A stretch of DNA of 64,000 nt from Gnetum montanum (taxonomy: Eukaryota > Streptophyta > Gnetopsida > Gnetales > Gnetaceae): positions 105,961-169,960 of the forward strand of contig MNCI01018018.1 in assembly GCA_015680685.1 (NCBI GenBank), in the 5' to 3' direction. Position 1 is the first letter of the stretch. Every line of letters begins with the position of its first letter. Made by a program: the position numbers and the translations under genes. The notes beneath the pieces are model-generated. The model did no database searches. It was not told the origin of the DNA and saw only the letters and a program-made list of their open reading frames with translations. Of the stretch, positions 53,934-64,000 are shown one piece after another.

Positions 53934-55855
53934 ATGTCCACTGTCATAGTGGAACTGAACTTTGGACCATTCATGGAGTTTTCTCCTACTAACGTCTGTG
54001 AGTAATTCCAATCCTCTCCTCTGTGGCCCTTAATCTCATGTAACGATGAATGATACCTATGAGAAGCACATTAGTTTTGGAAGAATAAGCAAGATGATGC
54101 CACAGTAAAGATAGAAGGAATTACAGTGCCATATTCAGTCGAAGTAATAGTAAAGGCACTAAATTTTCCAAATGTTGGAGCCAACATTGTACAAATATTT
54201 ACAAAGTTCAACATAGAGGCAAGAAAATTATGGCTGCAAATGGCCTATGAAACCCATGAAAAATAATATAGTGGATTGTTCATAATTGAAAAGATTTACT
54301 TCAAAATTGGGACCTATAGTATCTTTCCAACATAAAGATTAAACAAAATTTCTACCTACATAGCTAGAGGAAGTACTATCCTTATTGGAAAATTCCAGGC
54401 TAACATGGCTTATTTGTTATTTTTGGAAATCCAAAGAAAGATTTGAGTAGAAAAAGGTAGAAAATCTTACTCTACCATTCCCTTTCCTTATCAGAAGACT
54501 ATGCTGATAGGTAGGATCTGGGATATACTAATGATGTTCTTCGTAAAGCCCAGAATGCCTCATATGCTAAAACTTCAAAGCCAGTGCCTTCAAACAAAGA
54601 TTAACTTGAAAAGCTAGTGTGCATTAAAGGAGCAACTAGATCTACATCAATAGGAAAGACTATATCCAAAAGAATAGAGTAGGTAGGACCTAGTGGATCA
54701 ACACTAGGTACTGATAGACTAAGACAAAGCACTCCCTCAACACAACAAGATTATAGACCCTCTATGAGCCATTTGTAAAAAATTGTCAAAACCATAAGTT
54801 GGGAAAGTAGAGAGGTCTCCAACATGTATAGAATAAAAGACAATCCAAGTAGATCTATTGTATCAATAGGACTTGCAAGTGGTTAGATCTCATTGTAAGT
54901 AGGAGAAGATAATGACTAGGCATAATAGATACCCGAAAACATTGCATCATTCTAAGTAATGTTACAGATAGGAGAAGGATCTACAATGGTGGTTGTGCAA
55001 CATCAAGATGCAGTAGGAGTAGCTGAAGTTATCATTGACCATATCAAGAAATATTTCAATGTTCTTATTATGCCACTAGTTGATATGACTAGAGAAAAAG
55101 ATGTCAAAACCATAATCGAAACATCCATGACCCTAGAGGAGCATGAGGATATCTTAGAATGACTACAACAAACTGGAAAATTAATGTAAAATATCTTTGA
55201 TATGTCAAGTGATATTATTGCAGTGTAGTCAAAATTGATTTCAACCAAGGTCAAGTTGGTCATGGCAGAAACTAGAGCAAAGCATGTTGAAATTGAAGTG
55301 TAAAGGCTTCAAGTAGAATTGACTACATTTAAAGCAGAAAGGCAAGACCTTGCATGATATATTACATCTAACTAACTAAAGAAATTCGAAAATGAATAGA
55401 TAGACCAAATTATGGCCAAATATGCCCAATTGGAGATGAAGAAAGAGAAGGTAACATGAAATGCCTCAAAGGTAGAAGCAAAAACTTACACCCATACCAA
55501 GTCCTTAACTACCTTAGAAGAAGAAAACAAGAAAATTTCCACAAAAAATGTAAAGTTGACTCACATTGAAAAACAAAAGAACATGTTGAAAGAAAGAATT
55601 CAGTAGCTGAGAGAGTAGTTTGCATGGGTTAGCCTTGACATCAGAAAATTGCTAGAGAAAATAGAACCTTATCAATGGAATAAGTTTGCACAATATGAAA
55701 AAAGTCAGCCATTGAAATTAGCATGTGGCAAAATGAGGCCAAGAAGCATGAACGGCTAAAAAAGCACTTCAGAGACCAAGTAGGCATGTATAAGCAAATT
55801 AATGAGAAGGAAATTCAAATGGATAAAGCCAAGATCAATTGATTGAAAACCAATC
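53934..55855 (+). pseudogene. Decayed ORF with unknown N-terminal domain and coiled-coil-like tail
   Basis: Starting in the second repeat unit, a frame reads SIMSTVIVELNFGPFMEFSP (about 53930), KIEGITVPYSVEVIVKALNF (about 54111), QIFTKFNIEARKLWLQMAYE (about 54192) and STILIGKFQANMAYLLFLEI (about 54375). This arrangement recalls the putative plant transposon protein domain in which a short basic line is followed by a helix and a small-residue stretch. A Lys/Glu/Gln-rich tail from about 55170 to 55850 has heptad-like Leu/Ile spacing (for example HVEIEV, RLQVELTTFKAERQDL). TAG and TGA stops occur at Gln/Arg positions. It ends where LTR D begins. Confidence 0.4.
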
Positions 55856-56570
55856 TGATGAGTGGTAAGGTACCCCTACACTCAACCATACGAATATAAG
55901 CGTCCCACACGTGATCCGGTTGAACTCCAAGGACTAAGTGCTTACATGCCTTAATGGAACACTCAGGGTTAATCAATTGTTGTCTTCACAAACTTACTTG
56001 TATTGTCATGGTTGTATGGTTAAGTAAGCTTGAGGTATATGATTTTTATAACGTTTATCTTTTTGGTGTCTTATGCTAATGAGGGAAAGGAAAAGAGAAC
56101 TAAGTGACTAACTTTCATTAACTATCACTAACTAAGTTCTAATTGTTCCTAACACTAGTATCCATTTTCACTTTCAGTATGCATCTTGAACCAGTGCAAC
56201 GCTACTAGGATTACCAAACGCTAGTTGTTACTGGGTACTAAGCACTACACACATGCTTGAAGCGGTTGTACTGAGTGTACTTAACTAAGTGAGTCAAAGG
56301 TTGAAAGAGAGATTAATTAACTAGGAAAGCATTAAATGTTCAAAAATAATTAATTACTAATTATCTTAATTTGTATGCTACAAGGCTTATCATAAAGTTC
56401 ATCTTTATTGCTGTACAAAAATGTGTGCTTAGGTACAATTTTCTTGAATAAAGATTCGTTCACTTTNGAGTTGTGATATGGCTAATATGGATTCTAGAGA
56501 TATAACACTGGTGGCTACCCAGGGGGAAGGGGTTAGGAGAAAATTGAAAAAATTAGAAAAATTGGACCAG
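55856..56570 (-). repeat. LTR D (3' LTR of element 5), U3 promoter part missing
   Basis: The sense end ACTCATCA is at 55856 and the conserved terminal block GGTTGAGTGTAGGGGTACC is next to it. Homology to LTRs A and C continues to about 56520. The TATA box and the 14-bp array are absent: after the R-like region the sequence passes to a short A-rich stretch and then the polypurine tract (56571-56586). An n at 56467 lies near the point where similarity fades. Confidence 0.8.
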
Positions 56571-56586
56571 GACCTCCATGACTAAG
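56571..56586 (-). other. Polypurine tract of element 5
   Basis: Sense CTTAGTCATGGAGGTC. It corresponds to the tract of element 2 (AGTCATGGGAG) and is placed where the LTR would start. Confidence 0.5.
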
Positions 56587-57280
56587 AGCAATCCTCCGGT
56601 AGCGATAGAATGGAAAAAGATAGGGAATAAGAAAGATGGAGAAAAAGAAACAATGACAATGTCGATAAAATGGATGTCAGAGTTGGTAATGAACAAAACA
56701 AATGGTGATTACGAAAATGTTTAAGGGAAAGAAGTTAACTGATGCACCAAATAGGAATGTCAGTGGGTCCTTCCCAAAGCAGGCTCATGCCCTTTATGCC
56801 TTGACAAACTCACATTCAAAGAGTCTGTAGGCTCTAGAAATGTCATTCGGAAGCAAGAGTTAAAGTCTTAACCACAAGAGTTTACCCAAAAGACAACAAT
56901 GCATCAACAAACATATAGACTACTGGTACAACCGACAATGAGGTGGGAAAATGGAGAAAGAATTATGGAAAGAAGTGAATGGAATGGAGTCCCAAGGACA
57001 AGGTGGTGTATAACTCCTTGTGCACGTATGGTTAATGTAACTTAGGAGATCTCATTCCAAATCCAACCTTAAACAATCCACTCCTAGTGACTTCGCATGA
57101 ATACATTTGGCCAAGCCATCCACATGAAGTAACAAGAATACTTCTGCCAAATATTCACCACCATTCTGAGGAAACAAGAAAGGGAAAAGTAGAAAGCGAG
57201 AAAGAGCCTTAGTTAGAGGGAACATGTTTGTTTAGTTCCATAACCAATGCTTGTAGCCCAGATGATTATTTTGTCTAAGG

Positions 57281-57298
57281 GGTGTGCTTTGAATTCTC

Positions 57299-57339
<41 letters not shown>

Positions 57340-57355
57340 GCGTGAGAACCACACC
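57281..57355 (-). other. 3' hairpin module with (GA)n loop, element 5
   Basis: Inner arms TTCTCAC and GTGAGAA on the sense strand are perfectly complementary, outer stem GGTGTG/CACACC also. The loop of 41 nt is almost entirely (GA)n, a microsatellite on the plus strand as (CT)n at 57302-57336. Confidence 0.6.
57302..57336 (+). repeat. (CT)n microsatellite in the hairpin loop
   Basis: Seventeen CT units without interruption, exactly filling the loop of the hairpin module. Confidence 0.95.
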
Positions 57356-57924
57356 ATGCAAAGAATTATTATTTTTATTAACTCAACTTCCCAATAATGG
57401 AGCAATGTCATAATGGTAAGGAAAACTCAAGAAGAAAACATCTAAGCACCCAAGAGAATGGCTAGCACAAATGCATCAAATCCCCTTGAAGTCACACACT
57501 TTTCAATCCTTGACTCCTTCCTTAGTTTGAGAAATGCCCAGTCATCGGTTCATTAATAGTTTTATTGTTAAGAAAGGGACTATATAGTTCCAAGCCAAGA
57601 GAGACCATAGAAATTTATGAATGCATGGATGATGTGGACTCATTGCCTGCTATACCAAAAGAACCATACCTTAGTATCCACATTATAACTCCAAGGTAAA
57701 AACCAAACATTAGTAATCAATAGAGTATAGTTCATACCACCATCAAGAACACTTATTAGGTGATGAACCTAAAAAAATAGATAAACACACAAAGAAATGA
57801 AATGAAAAAGTATAAATGATGTTGCAAAATAAAATAAGAAAAGTTAAAGAAATTTGTAAAACAAAAATGTGTAAAAAAAAAACTTAAAAAGGAACTAAGG
57901 GCTTTAATTGATTAGCAGAGGTGG

Positions 57925-57945
57925 CCATCTCCCCCATGACTGAGT
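57925..57945 (-). promoter_or_regulatory. Second polypurine-like tract after integrase (element 5)
   Basis: The sense 17-mer AGTCATGGGGGAGATGG, identical to element 2 (18362-18384), lies shortly after the IN stop codon near 57975. Confidence 0.5.
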
Positions 57946-57974
57946 TAGGAGAATATCCAAAATAATGAGTAGGG

Positions 57975-59330
57975 TCATTTCTTCTCCGAGGTATTATGTG
58001 CACTGGCCATTCTAAGTTCATGGAAGGGTTTGGTTTGTTGTACATTAACTAATAATCTCTTATCAGGGCTCTCAAGTTTGTATATGGTCATGGCCCCTGA
58101 AGGAAAGGTTGTATGAATAATGTAAGGTTCTTCCCATAGTGTTTGAAATTTTGTGCATTGTGGCACATGTGTGGGGTTCCAGTAGAGAACCTTATCTCCT
58201 AGTTGATACTTAACTTTGCGGATCTTCAAGTCATGATGTTGCTTGTTATATGCCTTGTGCAACTCATTTGATGACAAGGCAGCTAATTGATTTTCATCTA
58301 GCATGTTTAAAGTTTCCAACCTTTGTTTTTGTGTTAGATCTAGATTGAGGTGGAGGTCACAAGCCATTGATAGTGTATGAATCTCGATTTGAATTGGAAG
58401 TGTTGGAAGCTTTTCGTACACTAACTCATAGGGAGAGTAGCCTATAGGAAGTTTCCAAGTGGAGTGGTATGCCCAAAGAGCATCGTTCAGTTTAGTGCTC
58501 CAATCTCATCTATACTTGCTAATTATTCTTGTCAGTATTTTAGTGATCTCCTTGTTGGTGACCTCAGCTTTTCCGTTAGCTTGGGGGTGATAAGGTGTAG
58601 TCAATTTATTTTCAACCCCTAAGAATTGCATTAATTTTTGAAAAGTTGCACCTGTGAAATATGTTCCATTATCCAAAATAAGCGCATGTGGCACACCAAA
58701 CCTATTTATGATTTGTTGTTGTACAAATCGTGCAGCTGTAGATGATGTGCAGTCCGTAACAACAGCTACTTCCTTCCATTTCATTAAATAGTCTATGGCA
58801 ACAATAATGTAAGCTTTTCCATTGGACATTGGTGTAATGGGCCCCATATAGTCTATTCCCCAAATGTCGAAGGGTTCTAACGGTTGAATCCATTGTTGTG
58901 GATCCTCCATTCTAGCAGTCATTCCCCCATCACGTTGACAGCGCTCACAAGATTTGACAAATTGATGGGTGTCTCGAAATAATGTTGGCTAGTAATATCC
59001 TGCAAGTAGGATCTTAATAGCCGTTCATCTCCCTGCATAGTGACCCCCACAAGGGCCCTCATGAGCATCTTGGAGAACTCTTAGTTGGTCCACCTCAGGC
59101 ATGCACCATCAAACCAAGCCATCAGGGCATACTTTGTAAAGTTATCTGTTGATTTCGATGAAGTACTTGGCCCAGTGAAGAAACTATTATTTCTTCCTAA
59201 AGTCCAGCTCCTATGGTTTTTGTTGGGTAAGGAGATAGGAGAGAATGCTACTATACTAGTTTGTCTCCATGGGTTGGTTATTCACTACATCGGCAAAGAA
59301 GGCTTCATCAAAAAAATGATTGGACATCAC
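57975..59330 (-). pseudogene. Integrase remnant with intact catalytic residues (element 5)
   Basis: The zinc finger shows HEGPCGGHY (about 59060) and CERCQRDGG (about 58945-58920). The core starts PFDIWGIDYMGPITPMSNGK (first catalytic Asp region), then ALILDNGTYFTGATFQKLMQ (second Asp) and YHPQANGKAEVTNKEI (Glu). The frame 58922-58506 is open over 138 codons and 58421-57975 over 148 codons, with one TAG (Gln) between them. The C terminus reads WEEPYIIHTTFPSGAMTIYK. Integrase inserts the cDNA into the host chromosome. Here upstream stops near 59010 prevent expression. Confidence 0.9.
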
Positions 59331-59339
59331 ATATTCATC

Positions 59340-59740
59340 CTCTTTGCTATCCCAGTGCAACTGAGATAAATGATCTAGAACTATGTTCTCGATGCTCTTT
59401 CGATCAATCATCGTTAGATCGAACTCCTATAGGATTACCAGCCACCATATAATACGAGGGCTAACCATTGGCTTGTTCATGAGGAATCAGATTGCACTAT
59501 GATCTGTATGGATGAACACTTTATAACCTAATACATAGTGCCTAAACTTATCCAGTGCAAACACTACAACCATTAATTATTTTTCTGTAGTTGTGTAGTT
59601 AAGTTGTGCACTAGAGATACTCCTACTTGCACAGTGGATGTAGTAAGGATGTTTTTGGTCATCTAATTGTATAAGTATGGCTCCTAAGGCATAATTGCAT
59701 GCATCAATCATTATATGAAATGGTCTGGACCAGTCAGGGG
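59340..59740 (-). pseudogene. RNase H remnant (element 5)
   Basis: Reads HIMIDACNYALGAIL (DAS reads DAC), FALDKFRHYVLGYKVFIHTD (about 59555) and HSAI, stop, FLMNKPMVSPRII. TDH is kept. A stop after TTTEK is a CAG-to-TAG-type or similar change. Confidence 0.8.
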
Positions 59741-60610
59741 CTTATAGAATGGGAGTTTCTACAAGCTTTTTGTTTTAGAGTTTGGAATGCTCATTCACAT
59801 TCCCTGGTCCATTCGAATGGTGCGTCCTTCTTTGTTAGCTCTACCAACGATTTGGCAATCTTGGAGAAGTTCTCAATGAATCTCCTATAGTAGCCAGTGT
59901 GTCCAAGGAATGACCAAATTTCTTTGATAGTTTCCGATTAACGCATGATTCCTTGGATGACTCTAACCTTATCTAGGTCTACCTCTATTCCTAAATGTAA
60001 AACCTTATGCCCAAGTACTATGCCTTCTTGGACCATTAAATGGCTTTTCTGCCAGTTGAGCCTTAAGTTGGTCTCTACACACCTTTTTAGCACTTGCTCT
60101 AATCGGTCCAAGGCTTGATCAAAACTTGTTCCATAAGTGGAGAAGTCTTCCATAAAGAATTCTACTCTGTTTCCTATTTACTGTTGGAATATGCTTAGAA
60201 CTAAGCGTTGAAACGTTGCAGGGGCATTGCACAAGCCAAACGACATTTGTTTGTATGCAAACGTTCCCCAAGGACTGGTGAATGTTATCTTGGCTTGATC
60301 TTCTGGGGCTATCCGTATTTGGTTGTATCCACTATAGCCATCCAAAAAACTATAATATCAATGCCCTACTATGGTGTCTAAGACTTGGTCAATGAATGGC
60401 AACGGAAAGTGATCCTTAAATGTTGTCATGTTCAGCAACCTAAAATCTATGCGCATCCTCCATTTACCTCCCTTTTTCAACATGATCACCAAAGGGCTAA
60501 CCTATTCGCTATCCGCAATGGGATACATGAACCCAGCCTTAAGAAGCTGTTCTATTTCTTCTTTTACTACTTGCTTCAATTTTGGGTTCAATCGCCTTTG
60601 CGGTTGTTTT
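59741..60610 (-). pseudogene. Reverse transcriptase remnant (element 5)
   Basis: Finger region RRLNPKLKQVVKEEIEQLLK, GFMYPIADSE, then stop. The palm shows MRIDFRLLNMTTFKDHFPLP, FLDGYSGYNQIRIAPEDQAK and FTSPWGTFAYKQMSFGLCNA. The catalytic box reads FMED at about 60150 (second position D to E). GIVLGHKVLHLGIEVDLDKV follows. Few other lesions are present. Confidence 0.9.
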
Positions 60611-60975
60611 CGGGGTTTCATGGAGGGGTCAATGTAAATCCTATGTTGGGATATCCTAGGATCTATTCCAGTTAATTCAAGGTATGACCAAGCAAAGGCT
60701 TTTAACCACTTGTTTATCACCTTTAGTAGGATTTCTTTTTGTTTGGAAGAAAGTCTTGCATTGATGATTACTGGTTTTCTATTTTCGAGGGTCATATATT
60801 CCAAGTCGGTGGGCAACAGTTTTAAATCTAGGGGCTCTTGTTTAAATTTTTCAAGAATTTCCAACTTCCCCCAGTTGATGTTTTCAAGGTTAAGGCTTGG
60901 AAGTTGGTAGCGGACTTGCTCTAATGTATTTATGCTTTCAATGTAAGCGCAAGTTATTCCCTCAGTTAGTTCCAT
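60611..60975 (-). pseudogene. PR-RT linker (element 5)
   Basis: Open over more than 100 codons from MELTEGITCAYIESINTLEQ to AWSYLELTGIDPRISQHRIY, and continuous with the start of RT. The same linker is readable in elements 2, 3 and P4. Its function is not known. In related polyproteins it links PR to RT and ends with a GIDPxxxQHRI line shortly before the RT fingers. Confidence 0.75.
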
Positions 60976-61026
60976 GCACGTTAGTGAGCTGCTCTCTTAA
61001 TCAACCATCAGCCATTGGGTGTCTTC

Positions 61027-61790
61027 TTATTGTGTGGCTACTACATACAGGCACTTTTGTATATTAATGTCTTGTGCACACCAGTTGCATGCAGGCAATG
61101 CTAAAATTTTCACAACCCATGATCTCTGCACGCAATTACACCCTATGTCATTGTATGCGATGCATGCAACTTTCTTCTTCTTGATCTTTCCAAAACTGTT
61201 CTTCTTAGATATTTCCAGGGAAAGATCATGGATTCGTAGGTGTGCATCTATAGTACTTAGCCATGCCCTTCCCATTATTATTGTGAAGTCCCCTTTACCA
61301 TTGTTTACTTGTATCACTAGGAAATCAGCTAGGTAGGACCACCCACACACAGTGGTAACGATGTCCTCCACCAATCCCAAGGGAATAGTGATGGACTGGT
61401 CGACTAGCTCTAGGTGAATATTACTCTTCCTCAATGGAGGCAGGTTCCAGGCTTTGTACATCTCCTACGATATTAAGTTGACTCTGGAACCTGAGTCCAT
61501 AAGAGCTTTACACGGTTCATTCCTAGTGACTTGGAGATAGATTAGGGGGCTTCCAGGATCAGAAAATTTCCTGGGAAGGTGGACAACATTAATCCAGTCA
61601 GTAACGACATGTGTTAACATAACCATATGCGTTGAGCTCAGTGTTTGGTTTGAAGGGATCTCTAAAGCATTAATTGATGAAGAGGCATTCAGAGGTTCAA
61701 CCACTTGTGGTTGTGAGGGCTTGGTTGGACTATTGGTTCTGAAAAAAGGTCTTCTCTTCATACGGTTGTTAGAACTAGCAGCGGGTTGAA
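61027..61790 (-). pseudogene. Protease remnant with intact active site (element 5)
   Basis: The frame reads KALMDSGSRVNLIS (61506-61465) with the D-S-G triad in place, followed by one TAG where element 3 has CAA/CAG (Gln), then EMYKAWNLPPLRKSNIHLEL and FTIIMGRAWLSTIDAHLRIH. A Cys-rich end (GCNCVQRSWVVKILALPACN, then WCAQDINIQKC) follows, shared in part with elements 2 and P1. Confidence 0.85.
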
Positions 61791-61799
61791 GATTTACAG

Positions 61800-64000
61800 C
61801 CTTTGTGGCATTGCATTGCTATGGTTGAGTGGGGAGTTTCCCTTGCATTGCTGGAGTGGGTGGTAATGGAGCCATCGGTGTGAGAGTTGCGGATGGATTT
61901 GAAGAATGGTATGCTTATGGGTTATCTCCCCTAGGAGAAGGAGTTCTATAATACTCCCAAGCTTGGTAGTGATGTTGTGGTGTCACGTGACCAACAGAGT
62001 CACATGGAGAGATTGGCTGCTGCACGTAGTAGCCATACGGGTTTGGTTGCCGGTAGGGGTATTGTTGCCTTGGTGGTGGCATCCCCCATGACTGTGGGTA
62101 TTTCCACTGTTGATGTTGCTCAATGGGTTGTGGTGGAGTTCCACTCGGATAATACATTGACGGTTGGTGGAATTTCCTTGGGTTACCTTGGGGATAAGGT
62201 AACCGTCGGGGTGCTTGCCATTTATTAAGTCGTGGGTTGAGTGCATATACCCCAGACTCTTGTAGATGTGAGATCATTGGGCAACATCCCTTAGGATGGT
62301 CGTATTGGCATATCTCACATCCACCATCATTGTTTGTGTCTGAATCCACAACCTCTTCAGTGATGGCCATTTTTCCCTTACCCTTGTTACGTGCATTGTC
62401 CATTTCTCTCTATCTCTTTCTGTCATAGTCACTACCTCACTCCCTAGACTCCTCTACAACTTTAAGAAGAGTTTCGAACCTACTATCCAGGGAGTCCCAC
62501 ATTTGTTCTACCTTTGCCGACACTTCTATTGTTAATTTTTGGAATGTCAAGGTTTTCTTATTCACCATCTCTTCAAGTGGTGACTCTTCTTCCTCCTCAC
62601 AGAATCTCACTCCCCTTTTGCGAAGGGAAGGATCTCGATTGTACTCTTCTGCACTTTCTCTCTTTCATAGCTCACCTTCCTCTTTGGCTACTTGCTCAAG
62701 CAATTTATGAACCTGATGAGACCTAAGCTCTGATAATCTTCCTTGGGCATACATTCCAAGGGTTCACCTTGTTTCATGCCTAAGTCCATTTACAAGATGG
62801 CATAGTTGATCCCACTGCAAATAACCATGGCTAGGGCAATAATGTAAAATTCCGTAATAGCGGCCCTTGGTAGCATCCAAGGGTTAATGATTTCCCTGCT
62901 TTCATCCTTAGATTTGCTTTCGCAGGTTAGACACTTGGGAGTACATTTGGTACTTATCATTAAATAGTTCTAACATTGTACTCCACCTCCGAATGGATTC
63001 CAGTTCTAAGGACCGGTACCAACTTTCAGCTTCTTTCACTAGTGTCCTTGGAAACAACTTTAGTTTTTTCCATTCGTTCTCTATATTTTGCAAGGCACAT
63101 GCATCATGGAATTTTTGCAAATGATTTTGAGGATCAACATTATATCCCCCTTCAAATCGTGGGACGTTGTTCATGTCCAACCTCTTGATCCTACTATCTT
63201 TTTGGTGCCTTGTGGGAACTCTTACAACCTCTGTTATATCTAACATGCTTTTAGTTGCGAGTAGGGTTTCTTCGTGGTCATCTCGTTCATAGTGTCTGTG
63301 GTGTCTACGCAGTTCCCTACTCTTCCTTCTTCCATGCCTTGATTCCTTAGAGTGCCCTCATCCTCGTTCTCAACTGTCTTGTTGAGGTTTTTCACTTTGT
63401 TTCCCTTTATCCTCATAGTTGGTTTCCTTATGACTACATCTGGACACTGAAGGAGAGGGTGAATGTGACGATGAATGTGAAGAAGAAGGAGAACCATCGC
63501 CATGACGGTGTTTTCTACCTTCTCTTCGGTGGTCTTGGCCTTGATTGTGATTACGATCAGAACGTCTGTCCTTATCGTGTGTTTGTGTTCCCTCGTTGAA
63601 CACTTTGTGTTCATGGGGATTAGAACCAGGGTTGTGAACCATGGAGTGGAGGTTCTGATACACCACCTCCTGACCATCATTAGAAGGGGGAACATTGTTT
63701 GGTGGGGAACCTATTGAAGCAGGTTCATCGTCCCCAATTTCTCTTAATACGTGCAGGGTGTTATGGGGCCATTTACCCTTCAAGGATGTGTGGTGACTCT
63801 CCTGTCGTAAGTCCCTTTGACATTGCGCTTCTATGGGATGATAATCCCTTGTGTCATGATCACATGCAACGTACTGTGCATATAAAAACAACATGCCTAT
63901 TCATGTGAGAGCACGAAGAAGCATGTTGGAGACTGATCAGTCTAGAGGCAACACTATGTTACCCTCCAAGTCTCTCCAACGTAGTTGTTCATCTTGGTGG
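61800..64000 (-). pseudogene. Gag remnant, N terminus beyond window (element 5)
   Basis: From the right edge: end of the HQDEQL-type leader, then a Ser/His/Arg-rich segment (63600-63380, with GSPSSSHSSSHSPSPSVSRC), capsid from DITEVVRVPTRHQKDSRIKR (63240) through ALQNIENEWKKLKLFPRTLV to LELFNDKYQMYSQVSNLRKQ (62910). The Cys/His motif CEICQYDHPKGCCP is at about 62279-62319, followed by a Gln/Pro/Tyr-rich tail (QPNPYGYYVQQPISP). Frames 63246-62908 and 62403-61915 are open. A frame change and stops separate them. A His/Ser/Arg-rich overlap in another frame (63695-63240) is not coding. Confidence 0.85.
62279..62319 (-). other. Gag Cys/His motif (element 5)
   Basis: CEICQYDHPKGCC, spacing C-x2-C-x3-H-x3-C-C, identical to element 3 and preceded by an acidic run. 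Followed by SHLQESGVYALNPRLNKW, which is also conserved between elements. Confidence 0.65.

Larger units (their letters stand above)
56587..57970 (-). other. 3' non-coding region of element 5
   Basis: Carries the same modules as P1, in the same sense order: hairpin module (57281-57355), block around CTACAAGCATTGGTTATGG (57203-57262) and block around GAGCCTGCTTTGGGAAGGAC (56766-56812). No gene. Confidence 0.65.
55856..64000 (-). mobile_element. Element 5: best-preserved gypsy copy, cut by window edge
   Basis: Minus-strand order: gag (runs off the window), PR, RT, RNH, IN, about 1.4 kb non-coding, polypurine tract, LTR D. Protein similarity is highest to element 3. IN keeps its catalytic residues, and PR keeps its DSG. 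Stops remain, so it is not functional, but it is the youngest-looking copy. Confidence 0.9.

Noticed and set aside
63240-63695. A 151-codon minus-strand frame overlapping gag of element 5
   Set aside because: It overlaps the Ser/Arg/His-rich Gag frame (63894-63370), which fits the gag order in elements 2 and 3 better. The alternative frame has a biased Met/Val/Thr composition.

Overview
This window looks like intergenic DNA of a large plant nuclear genome. It is AT-rich, has no intact host gene, and consists mostly of decayed Ty3/gypsy LTR retrotransposons nested in and fused to one another. The commonest family has the Ty3/gypsy domain order gag, protease (PR), reverse transcriptase (RT), RNase H (RNH), integrase (IN). 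It also has LTRs of about 850-1000 bp bounded by TGATGA...TCATCA, a primer-binding site matching the 3' end of plant tRNA-Asp, and about 1.4-2 kb of non-coding DNA after IN. These traits fit the Ogre/Tat/Athila side of the plant gypsy elements. The age of the copies, their diversity and the lack of genes suggest a gymnosperm or another giant-genome plant, but this is inference.

Layout, left to right. 1-4800: a plus-strand element (P0) with an LTR fragment followed by PR, RT, RNH and IN. 4800-9865: mostly unassigned, with a decayed ORF at 7835-8736 and an LTR start near 9672. 9866-12165: first copy of a segmental duplication whose second copy is 40685-43716. 12333-12914 (-): a coherent coding frame of unknown identity. 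13383-15464 (-) and 36940-39360 (-): two halves of an older element X carrying a second RNase H domain. Between the halves lie, in order, LTR A, element 2 internal region, LTR B, element 3 internal region, LTR C, all on the minus strand, and then a plus-strand element (P1) that kept gag and the end of PR but lost RT, RNH and IN. 39446-40322: a solo LTR (Q) with a probable target-site duplication. 43717-46600: unassigned, with an (AG)n tract. 46620-52800: plus-strand element P4 with most of IN deleted. 53185-55855: a 374-bp tandem repeat leading into a decayed ORF with a coiled-coil-like tail. 55856-64000: element 5 (-), the best-preserved copy, running off the right edge inside gag.

None of the elements can be active. 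Every pol frame has stops, many of them TAG, TGA or TAA where relatives have CAG, CGA or CAA, as expected from deamination of methylated cytosine. Five of the six RT copies have lost a catalytic Asp.

The most notable signals are non-coding features shared between elements. One is a 14-bp GATATC-centred array in the U3 of all five LTRs that keep U3. One is a hairpin in the 3' non-coding region whose arms differ between copies but stay complementary. One is a second polypurine-tract-like sequence just after IN. In the coding part, an unusual Cys/His motif recurs in gag. I saw no rRNA, tRNA or CRISPR locus.
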